Origin: Candidatus Saccharimonadota bacterium
GTDB taxonomy: Bacteria; Patescibacteriota; Saccharimonadia; Saccharimonadales; Saccharimonadaceae
DNA: 9,944 nt
Reading direction: 5' to 3'
Assembly (NCBI GenBank): GCA_017421685.1
Contig: JAFOHW010000029.1
Coordinates: 1-9,944, forward strand
The translations under genes and the position numbers were made by a program. Numbering within the stretch: position 1 is the first letter of the stretch; each line of letters opens with the position of its first letter. Below, piece by piece: positions 1 to 5,913 of the stretch. Below the pieces are notes generated by a model that saw only the letters and a list, made by a program, of their open reading frames with translations, did not search any database and was not told the DNA's origin.

Positions 1-1355
1 CAGGTTCATCCTTTACTGCTACTTATCGTGCCTACGTATCAGGAGGACAACCAGCAGGGACTTATGATGGTAAAGTAAAGTACATTATGGTGCATCCTGC
101 TACTAATGTTCCGAATGAACCGAAGGATTGCTCGGCGAATAAGATATGCTACTGGCCGAATGCTGGGAATACAGTGGCTGATAGGATGGGAGATCAGAGT
201 ATAACTGCTTCGTCAACATCTGCTGATTTATGGGCAAGTAATTTTGAGAGACCTGGCTATGGCTTTGCTGGATGGTCTGATGCTTATGATTATGTAGTTA
301 ATGAAGGAAGCGAGTCTAATCCTAATGCCCATATTTATGGTCCGAATGAGACAATAGAGTTCACGGCTGGGGCTTATAGCTCAAAAGGTTTACCTCTTTA
401 TGCCGTTTGGGTCTCATCAGAAGGCAATCTCCAGAACTGGAATGGATGTTCTACTTTGCCACAAGGAAAAGTTACTGCTTTAACTGATACACGAGATAAT
501 GATACCTATGCCGTAGCAAAACTAGCTGATGGTAAATGTTGGATGATAGAAAACCTAAGATTAGACACAGCGGATTCATTAGACGAGACTAAATCTAGCA
601 CTGGGGCTTATGGTGGAGTATTCTCTGGACTGGCTAATCCAGAAGTATCTAATTTCTCTAATACTACTCCGGTAGTAAATAACAGTAGATATACTTCGGA
701 TGGGACAGGCAGTACATATAACCCAATCACTAATCCAGTCACACTGACAGATTTAGGAACAACTAATAGGCCAGAGTATAGAATGCCTAGGTACCGTAAT
801 GATAACACCAACACGGATGCAACCTTAAACCCCAATGTGAACGTAGCTAATATGACCGGAGCTGACCAAAATGTCTATAGCTATGGTAATTATTACACAT
901 GGCATTCGGCTATTGTAGATACTACGGTATATGCGTCAAATAATACCAGCGTAAATACTTCCCTATGCCCTACAGGTTGGAGATTACCAAAAGGAGGAAA
1001 TAAATCCAATGAAGCCAATAATGAATTTTGGAGACTAATAGTAAACGGAATAAATGGAGGAGTTAAACCAGCTAATTATGATAGTAGTACAACCCCATAT
1101 TATGATGGGGTGGTTGAGGCTGGTCCAGTAGATAAAAAGATTAGGGCTTGGCCTAATAATTTTCTTTATTCTGGAGGTGTTGGCAACTCGTCGATCAATA
1201 GCCGAGGTTCTTACGGTATTTATTGGTCCGCTACTGCGTGTGGCAGTAGCGGAGCGAACAGCCTGGACTTTTACGGCTCGCGTGTTTATCCTGGAGCAAA
1301 CTTCTTTAATAAGTATTTTGGTAGTACATTACGTTGCCTTATAGGTAGTTCTTAG
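1..1355 (+). CDS. Secreted modular surface protein with C-terminal FISUMP domain (5'-partial)
   Basis: The frame is open to the left edge: 28 codons precede the first ATG (base 87), so that ATG is internal and the signal peptide and N-terminus lie outside. Numbering from that Met: the end of a repeat module with a 'QPAGTYDGKVKY' stretch lies just before it; an InlB/Listeria-Bacteroides-like repeat spans about 30-110 (RPGYGFAGW ... LPLYAVWV); a FISUMP (Fibrobacter succinogenes major paralogous) domain runs from about 119 to the end, with DGKCWMIENLRL at 149-160, CPTGWRLP at 294-301, YWSAT at 379-383 and closing RC at 416-417. Cys121, 151, 294 and 417 are candidate disulfide partners. The protein ends GSS-TAG with no LPXTG motif or membrane helix, so any anchoring must be upstream. 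Such proteins are frequent in Saccharibacteria and are thought to sit on the surface; a lectin-like binding role is inference. GC rises sharply over the last ~140 bases. Confidence 0.85.
   Translation, partial: GSSFTATYRAYVSGGQPAGTYDGKVKYIMVHPATNVPNEPKDCSANKICYWPNAGNTVADRMGDQSITASSTSADLWASNFERPGYGFAGWSDAYDYVVNEGSESNPNAHIYGPNETIEFTAGAYSSKGLPLYAVWVSSEGNLQNWNGCSTLPQGKVTALTDTRDNDTYAVAKLADGKCWMIENLRLDTADSLDETKSSTGAYGGVFSGLANPEVSNFSNTTPVVNNSRYTSDGTGSTYNPITNPVTLTDLGTTNRPEYRMPRYRNDNTNTDATLNPNVNVANMTGADQNVYSYGNYYTWHSAIVDTTVYASNNTSVNTSLCPTGWRLPKGGNKSNEANNEFWRLIVNGINGGVKPANYDSSTTPYYDGVVEAGPVDKKIRAWPNNFLYSGGVGNSSINSRGSYGIYWSATACGSSGANSLDFYGSRVYPGANFFNKYFGSTLRCLIGSS
1200..1340 (+). other. Candidate hypervariable 3' tip of FISUMP gene
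   Basis: By hand count, bases 1201-1300 are 54% G+C and bases 1001-1100 of the same gene are 32%. Codons also shift to GCG, AGC, GGC, CTG and TCG. The segment encodes YWSAT through the final RC, the surface-exposed end of this domain family. Many codons at positions that look variable end in C or T (TGT, GGC, AGT, AGC, AAC, GAC, TAC, CGT), as expected if AAC/AAT template codons had their adenines replaced, the signature of diversity-generating retroelements. No reverse transcriptase or template repeat is visible in the window. Cassette exchange or gene conversion with paralogues would also explain the composition. Confidence 0.35.
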
Positions 1356-1391
1356 ATTCTGTCTTGTTTATTTCCTTCAAGGTTTTATAAG

Positions 1392-1406
1392 AACGTTTAA
1401 AATGTT
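1392..1406. repeat. Short AT-rich inverted repeat after FISUMP gene
   Basis: The sequence AACGTTTAAAATGTT can fold into a 6-bp stem (one G-T wobble) with a 3-base loop, 37 bases after the TAG stop. It has no T-tract on the plus strand, so it is a poor intrinsic terminator; it may act in RNA 3'-end protection or be chance in AT-rich DNA. Confidence 0.25.
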
Positions 1407-1436
1407 AGATTAATTTCGTATAAACAATTATTTTTA

Positions 1437-1445
1437 TGTTAAAAT
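1437..1445 (+). promoter_or_regulatory. Extended -10 promoter for the thioredoxin-like gene
   Basis: TGTTAAAAT matches an extended -10 (TG-n-TAAAAT). No convincing -35 lies 15-19 bases upstream. The -10 ends 9 bases before the ATG at 1455, so transcription would begin within a few bases of the start codon. There is no purine-rich ribosome binding site, which fits a leaderless message. Confidence 0.5.
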
Positions 1446-1454
1446 AGATATATT

Positions 1455-2507
1455 ATGGTGTGTATAGCTTCGTTTATTATTCTGGCTTTGATTGGTGTGT
1501 TCGTTGCGCTGATTTCGATTTTTAAACCTAAAATCGGAAAGGCTTATCTTAAGGCCTTAAAGAAGGCTTGGGGTTGTCTTTGGAAGAAGGTCCGGCTTCA
1601 GAAATGCGAAACCGGATTTAAAGAAGATGTAAAAAACACCCTACTTAGCCGAATTATGATTAAGCATCCGAAATGGGTTAAGCCTTTATCGATAATAATT
1701 GAGGCTTTATCTATCATAATTGTCATTGTAGCGATTTGGGCGCTCCTAACCGCGATTAAATCTCTTCTCGCAATTTGGGCCCTGGGAAGCTGTAATGTAA
1801 CGAAGCCCTCGGCGTGTACGATGGGGGCAGAAGTTTGCTCAATCGATGAGAGCGAACCGACTAATGTCCTGGAGGCGACTGGTCGCTGGTTTACGGAGTG
1901 GGGCGAGATATTCGAAGCGATACCGGACAAATTCAAAACCTACAATGCGGAGGAATATACTTTTAACTATATCACTATAAATCCGAGCGAAATAGACGGA
2001 CTTCTGTATGCCGTAGATATTTTCGATCCGGGATGTTCGGTCTGTATGATTTCGTACAGGAATCAGAAAAATTCAGGATTCTTTGACAGCTATAATGTTA
2101 GACTGGTCCCGTTCGCGATCCAGGGCCCTGATGATAATTACAAATTTAAGAACTCCGAGATAATTGTACGTTATATGTTCGCGTTAGAGCAAGTTCGCTC
2201 AGGGGAGTCATTGATGATTATTGATAAAATCTTTACCGAGAAGAACCATGACGGTATTTCTTACCAAAATATGTTTAATGAAGAATATTCAAACGACGAG
2301 GCCAGAGCAAAGCTTGAGAGCTGGCTTAAGGCGGACGGGATGAAGGATTCTGAGATTCAGGAAGTTCGTGAGATCTCGGAGTCGGAGGAGATAACGACAA
2401 AAATGAATGAGAACCGAAAGATCGTCGAGGAGGAGATTCGGGTTAAAGGAATTCCAACAATGATTTATGGCGGGAAGAGACATACTGGATTATATAAATC
2501 CGAATAA
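1455..2507 (+). CDS. Membrane-anchored thioredoxin-fold (DsbA-like) protein
   Basis: The 350-aa protein has a hydrophobic helix at 4-22, a strongly basic segment at 24-77, and hydrophobic stretches at about 78-110. By the positive-inside rule the basic loop is cytoplasmic and residues ~111-350 lie outside. The outer part holds Cys113, 121 and 128, then a thioredoxin-like core: a strand (AVDIFD, 186-191) leading to a C-x-x-C pair at 194-197 (GCSVC), a long mostly helical insertion, and a cis-proline-type IPT at 333-335 followed by GGKRHTG. The ~140 residues from CxxC to the proline resemble the spacing in DsbA, which has an inserted helical domain. It stops 16 residues after the proline, so the usual last helix is short or missing. 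The likely role is thiol oxidation or disulfide exchange in exported proteins, fitting its cysteine-containing FISUMP neighbour. No VKOR or DsbB partner is in the window. The fold call is moderately sure, the redox direction unknown. Confidence 0.7.
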   Translation: MVCIASFIILALIGVFVALISIFKPKIGKAYLKALKKAWGCLWKKVRLQKCETGFKEDVKNTLLSRIMIKHPKWVKPLSIIIEALSIIIVIVAIWALLTAIKSLLAIWALGSCNVTKPSACTMGAEVCSIDESEPTNVLEATGRWFTEWGEIFEAIPDKFKTYNAEEYTFNYITINPSEIDGLLYAVDIFDPGCSVCMISYRNQKNSGFFDSYNVRLVPFAIQGPDDNYKFKNSEIIVRYMFALEQVRSGESLMIIDKIFTEKNHDGISYQNMFNEEYSNDEARAKLESWLKADGMKDSEIQEVREISESEEITTKMNENRKIVEEEIRVKGIPTMIYGGKRHTGLYKSE

Positions 2508-2553
2508 GCTAATGTTTTTATGTAATTTTTACAACAATTTGCGTCTGACCGAT

Positions 2554-2575
2554 GTTTTTCTAGTGGAAAACTTTT
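2554..2575 (+). terminator. Weak intrinsic terminator candidate
   Basis: A 7-bp stem, GTTTTTC with GGAAAAC (one T-G wobble) around a TAGT loop, is followed directly by TTTT. It lies 46 bases after the stop of the thioredoxin-like gene and just before the promoter of the replication block, where a terminator would make sense. The stem is AT-rich and so weak. Confidence 0.35.
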
Positions 2576-2586
2576 ATAAAACAATC

Positions 2587-2618
2587 TTGACTTTACGGGC
2601 ATAAGGATATATTATAAT
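2587..2618 (+). promoter_or_regulatory. Promoter of the replication block
   Basis: TTGACT at 2587-2592 is spaced 17 bases from TATTAT at 2610-2615, a near-consensus housekeeping-sigma promoter. An overlapping perfect TATAAT sits at 2613-2618 (20-base spacing). The start of transcription would be about 2622-2626, leaving a ~25-base leader that carries a ribosome binding site, unlike the neighbouring promoters. Confidence 0.6.
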
Positions 2619-2637
2619 AATAATACTATATTTAGAC

Positions 2638-2651
2638 AGGAATGCGAGGTG
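2638..2651 (+). promoter_or_regulatory. Ribosome binding site deciding the GTG/ATG start
   Basis: AGGA at 2638-2641 is 7 bases before GTG 2649 and 10 before ATG 2652. A longer anti-SD match, GAGGTGAT (2646-2653), overlaps both start codons and is too close to serve either. AGGA therefore favours GTG at 2649; the two starts differ by one residue. Confidence 0.45.
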
Positions 2652-3170
2652 ATGTCTGAAATACCAGAAAAACAAATAAAGAGACTACGTAGTCTTCTTA
2701 GCGAGGCGGAGACTAATCTATCAGCTGCTAAAGAGCTTTTAATCTCGATTTTGGGAGATGGAGGAACGATTTCTGCGCCTAGAGATACGATTGTAACGAA
2801 TCCAGAAGGAAAGATTATCGAAGGGATTTTCGATGGACAAATCATGATTGGTCCTGACGGGAAGAATTATCCGGTTCCGGCGAACTATGCTTCGAAATCG
2901 AAACTCGTCGAGGGGGATATTATGAAACTGACAATTACTGAAGACGGAAGATTCCTTTATAAGCAGATCGGTCCGGTCGAACGAAAAACCGTGATTGGAA
3001 CTTTGACACATCATGACGATAAATATTTCGTAGAGGTTGCCGGAAAAGAATATCAAATCCTCTATGCTTCGGTTACTTATTTCCATTTACGTGAAGGTTC
3101 TCAGGTTTCAGTAACGATTCCGGCGAATAATGACGATGCGACTTGGGCGGCCGTAGAAGCCGCGTTATAA
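2649..3170 (+). CDS. Conserved-looking hypothetical protein upstream of dnaX
   Basis: This 173-aa soluble protein has no signal peptide or membrane helix. Residues ~3-38 are charged and helical, likely a short coiled coil (SEIPEKQIKRLRSLLSEAE...). Residues ~50-160 look all-beta: two similar halves, one around EGIFDGQIMIGPDGKNYPVP with VEGDIMKLTITEDGRF, and one from IGTLTHHDDKYFVEVAGKEY to EGSQVSVTIP, suggesting tandem small barrels of OB or TOBE-like style. The 'PANYASKSKLVEGD' block recalls a patescibacterial family of unknown function, but I cannot name it. It ends 7 bases before dnaX and shares its transcription unit, so a role near replication or nucleic acids is a reasonable guess only. 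In many bacteria dnaX is instead followed by ybaB and recR; neither is present here. Confidence 0.8.
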   Translation: MMSEIPEKQIKRLRSLLSEAETNLSAAKELLISILGDGGTISAPRDTIVTNPEGKIIEGIFDGQIMIGPDGKNYPVPANYASKSKLVEGDIMKLTITEDGRFLYKQIGPVERKTVIGTLTHHDDKYFVEVAGKEYQILYASVTYFHLREGSQVSVTIPANNDDATWAAVEAAL

Positions 3171-3171
3171 T
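3143..3171 (+). promoter_or_regulatory. Internal promoter for dnaX, probably leaderless
   Basis: TTGGGC (3143-3148), 17-base spacer, perfect TATAAT (3166-3171). The -10 overlaps the stop codon of the upstream gene, and the ATG of dnaX is at 3178, the expected distance for transcription to begin at or next to the A of ATG. No Shine-Dalgarno sequence precedes that ATG. Confidence 0.55.
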
Positions 3172-3177
3172 ATATCT

Positions 3178-4572
3178 ATGAAGGCGTTATACCGAAAGTA
3201 TCGACCTTGTAAGCTTAGTGAGGTCGTTGGGCAAGAGCAGGTCACGAAGACTTTAGAGAGCTCTCTTAAACAAGGGCGAATTAGTCATGCGTATCTTTTT
3301 ATAGGCCCGAGAGGAACTGGAAAAACTTCGGTTGCGAGAATTTTTGCTCACGAAGTTAATGGGTTTAAGTATGAGCCGGAGGATGACTATGTTGATATTA
3401 TCGAAATCGACGGTGCATCAAATCGTGGAATTGATAATATTCGGGAACTGCGCGAAAAGGTCATGATTGCGCCGACAAGCGGGAAATACAAGATATATAT
3501 TATCGACGAAGTCCATATGTTAACAAAAGAGGCTTTCAATGCGCTTCTAAAGACCCTCGAGGAACCCCCGAGCCATGTCATTTTTATTATGGCGACAACT
3601 GATGCGCATAAAGTTCCGATTACGATTACATCTAGAGCCCAAACTTATACTTTTCGGTTGGCGGAAAAATCGATTATGGCTGGTTACCTAAAGAAAGTTG
3701 CGAAATCAGAAAAGATCAATATTGATGATTCAGCAATCGATATTATTGTAAAGCGTGGAGGAGGTTCGTTCCGAGATTCGCTTTCGTTACTCGACCAGAT
3801 TTCAATGCTCCCGAGTGAGAAGATAACAAAAGAGACGGTTGAGGAGGCGATGGGCCTTCCGGAAGACGAAAAGATTCATGAACTACTTAATGTTTACGCT
3901 TTAGGAGATGTTGTAAAAATTACAACAGTGTTAAAGGATTTGTTGATTTCTGGAATTAAGCCAGAAACTCTAGCGGAAGAATTGATTGAAACAATTATTG
4001 ATGAGCCTAAACCAGAATTTTTATCACTTCTCGCTAAGCTACCTGAAGTTCGGGCACCATATTCCGATGCGAAATTATTAACTGCACTGGCGATAAATAC
4101 GAATGCAAAAAATGTTGAGACAAGAACTTTAGAGACGAAAACCGTGGTTCGACAGGAAAATGTCATTTCCGAGAACAAACCAAAAACTACAAAGGTCGAA
4201 CTAGAGAAAACCGTAAAGGAAGAAACCAAAATTGAAACCCCGACAAATAGCGTTAAATTTGAGTGGGTGGAATATTTAAATCGAGTCCAGGAACTTAGTG
4301 ATGCGGTTTATTCTCAGCTGGCGAAGACGAAATACGAGTTAATTGATGATACCTTACATATTTATCCTTTGAAGAAAATCGTGAGGAGCATTCTGACGAG
4401 AGAGAATAATAAGCGGATTCTAACTCAAGCGCTGGGGAGTGGGGTAAAAATTACAATACACGAGATTGAAGATTCCCCTGTTACAGAAAATAAGGACGAG
4501 ACGCTGGCAAAATTGTCTGATATAATGGGAGGAGAGGTTATAAACGATGGAGGAGAAAACCCGTTCGAATAA
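3178..4572 (+). CDS. dnaX: DNA polymerase III clamp loader subunit gamma/tau
   Basis: This is the AAA+ ATPase of the clamp loader that places the sliding clamp on primed DNA and couples polymerase to helicase. It starts with the family-typical ALYRKYRP at 2-9. Walker A is GPRGTGKT at 43-50, Walker B IIDEVH at 108-113, a sensor-1 region lies around ATTD (139-142), the arginine-finger motif is SRA at 152-154 (usually SRC; Arg153 kept), and a sensor-2-type GGSFRDSLSLLDQ is at 195-207. The four-cysteine zinc module that normally lies between Walker A and the EIDGASN motif is absent: NGFKYEPEDDYVDIIEID joins directly, and the whole protein has one Cys (11). Domain III ends near 310, followed by a Lys/Glu/Thr-rich linker (~313-357) and a small C-terminal domain ending NPFE. 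At 464 aa it is shorter than E. coli tau (643). It overlaps dnaB by 26 bp. Confidence 0.95.
   Translation: MKALYRKYRPCKLSEVVGQEQVTKTLESSLKQGRISHAYLFIGPRGTGKTSVARIFAHEVNGFKYEPEDDYVDIIEIDGASNRGIDNIRELREKVMIAPTSGKYKIYIIDEVHMLTKEAFNALLKTLEEPPSHVIFIMATTDAHKVPITITSRAQTYTFRLAEKSIMAGYLKKVAKSEKINIDDSAIDIIVKRGGGSFRDSLSLLDQISMLPSEKITKETVEEAMGLPEDEKIHELLNVYALGDVVKITTVLKDLLISGIKPETLAEELIETIIDEPKPEFLSLLAKLPEVRAPYSDAKLLTALAINTNAKNVETRTLETKTVVRQENVISENKPKTTKVELEKTVKEETKIETPTNSVKFEWVEYLNRVQELSDAVYSQLAKTKYELIDDTLHIYPLKKIVRSILTRENNKRILTQALGSGVKITIHEIEDSPVTENKDETLAKLSDIMGGEVINDGGENPFE
4107..4113 (+). other. Candidate -1 frameshift heptamer in dnaX
   Basis: A_AAA_AAT lies in frame (GCA AAA AAT, codons 310-312), exactly where the ATPase core gives way to the linker. 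A -1 shift would read AAA AAA TGT TGA, giving a gamma-like protein of 313 residues. E. coli dnaX also ends one codon after its slip. I see no clear upstream SD-like stimulator or strong downstream hairpin, and six-A runs are common in AT-rich genes. Confidence 0.3.
4527..4537 (+). promoter_or_regulatory. Strong ribosome binding site for dnaB inside dnaX
   Basis: GGGAGGAGAGG lies 9 bases before the dnaB ATG (4547), within the last codons of dnaX. It is the best Shine-Dalgarno sequence in the window and fixes the dnaB start, making the 26-bp overlap real. Confidence 0.75.
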
Positions 4573-5911
4573 AGAAGGCGGTAGAATACCGCCCCAGGAT
4601 ATCGAGGCAGAAAAATCGCTACTCGGCGCGATTATTATTTCGAATGATGTTTTGCCTGAAGTTTTAACGATTCTGAGACCGAGAGATTTTTACGAAAGAC
4701 GACACCAGATAATTTTTCAAACGATTATTGATTTATATGACCAACATAAGCCGGTCGATTTGCTAACCCTGACCGCGGAGTTAAGAAAAAAGAAACAGCT
4801 AAAAGAAATTGGCGACGCCCTATATCTAACTGAGCTTTCGAATTTTGTGCCGGCTTCAGCGCATGCGAAGGCCTATGCGGATATTATTGAAAAAGCTTCA
4901 GTAAGGAGGCGCTTAATCCACGCGGGGACCGAGATAGCTAATAAGGCTTTTGAGGAAGATGCGGATGCAGATGCGTTGATTGGTGAGGCTGAGAGAGAGT
5001 TGTTCGAGGTATCGGATAAAATTATTAAGAGCGATTACGTTTCGATGGATGAATTGCTGGCAGACGCGTTTGACCGAATTGAGGAACTGCATAAAAATAA
5101 GGGGGCGCTACGTGGACTTAAAACCGGATTTAGAGATTTGGACAAAAAGACTGCCGGGTTCCAGAAGGGAGACTTAATTATTGTCGGGGCCCGTCCGGCA
5201 ATGGGTAAAACAACTTTTGCACAAAACTTAGCCTATAATATTGCGAGCATTAATAGAAAAGGGGTTTTATTCTTCTCGATGGAGATGGCATCGGGAGAGA
5301 TTGTTGATAGAATGATTTCTGATATCTCTGGAGTTGATAACTGGAAAATGCGAACTGGGAATTTAACTGATGAAGAATTCCAAAAGATTGGCGATGCCTT
5401 AGCGGAGATGGACGAAATCCCGATTTATATCGACGATACAAGTTCAATGACGATCGTTGAACTCAGAAATAAGGCAAGAAGGGCTATGCACGATCATGAT
5501 ATCGGGATTGTTATAGTTGATTATTTACAATTAATTACCGGTTCGGATCGTTATAAAGGAAATCGCGTCCAGGAAGTTTCAGAAGTTTCACGAGGTCTAA
5601 AAATTTTAGCAAGGGAACTCGGAATTCCAGTCGTCGCTTTGGCCCAGCTTTCTCGTAATGTAGCTGGGAGAGATAACCCGAGGCCGATTTTGTCTGACTT
5701 GCGTGATTCTGGTTCGATTGAGCAGGACGCCGACCTTGTGATGTTCTTACACCGTCCGGACTATTACAAGCAAAACGAAGATGGTTATGAAGACACGCAT
5801 ATTACTGAGCTCTTAGTCGCGAAGCATCGTCACGGAGCGGTTGGTAAAATTGAATTATACTTCCACCCAGAACTGCTTCGTTTCATGTCGCTCGACACGA
5901 CGAGGGAATAG
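4547..5911 (+). CDS. dnaB: Replicative DNA helicase DnaB
   Basis: This is the hexameric 5'-3' helicase that unwinds DNA at the fork. The 454-aa length is typical. The N-terminal domain begins after ~14 polar residues with PPQDIEAEKSLLGAI (15-29) and spans to about 120, with a helical linker to ~185. The RecA-like C-terminal domain starts at GLKTGFRDLD (190-199). Walker A is GARPAMGKT (214-222); FFSMEM is at 242-247; Walker B with the following DNA-binding segment is IVIVDYLQL (321-329); ALAQLSR is at 364-370; DLRDSGSIEQDAD is at 384-396; the arginine-finger segment AKHRHGAVG at 425-433 has His where Asn is usual (KQRNG), with the Arg kept. No intein interrupts the motifs. Co-transcription and likely translational coupling with dnaX place two fork components in one unit. 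Confidence 0.97.
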   Translation: MEEKTRSNKEGGRIPPQDIEAEKSLLGAIIISNDVLPEVLTILRPRDFYERRHQIIFQTIIDLYDQHKPVDLLTLTAELRKKKQLKEIGDALYLTELSNFVPASAHAKAYADIIEKASVRRRLIHAGTEIANKAFEEDADADALIGEAERELFEVSDKIIKSDYVSMDELLADAFDRIEELHKNKGALRGLKTGFRDLDKKTAGFQKGDLIIVGARPAMGKTTFAQNLAYNIASINRKGVLFFSMEMASGEIVDRMISDISGVDNWKMRTGNLTDEEFQKIGDALAEMDEIPIYIDDTSSMTIVELRNKARRAMHDHDIGIVIVDYLQLITGSDRYKGNRVQEVSEVSRGLKILARELGIPVVALAQLSRNVAGRDNPRPILSDLRDSGSIEQDADLVMFLHRPDYYKQNEDGYEDTHITELLVAKHRHGAVGKIELYFHPELLRFMSLDTTRE

Positions 5912-5913
5912 AA

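Noticed and set aside
87..1355. Complete FISUMP gene starting at ATG 87
   Set aside because: The frame is open to base 3 with module-like sequence before the ATG, there is no signal peptide after it and no ribosome binding site before it; the gene is cut by the window edge.
1598..1936. 112-aa open frame on the minus strand
   Set aside because: It is antisense to the thioredoxin-like gene, has no ribosome binding site and no recognisable motif, and the plus-strand protein is coherent throughout.
3894..4229. 111-aa open frame on the minus strand within dnaX
   Set aside because: Low-complexity Ser/Phe/Val composition typical of the antisense of a Lys/Glu/Thr-rich linker; dnaX is certain here.
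4521..4526. Perfect TATAAT just before dnaB
   Set aside because: No -35-like sequence at proper spacing (GAGACG at 17 bases), and it encodes the DIMG stretch of DnaX; dnaB already has a strong SD for read-through translation.
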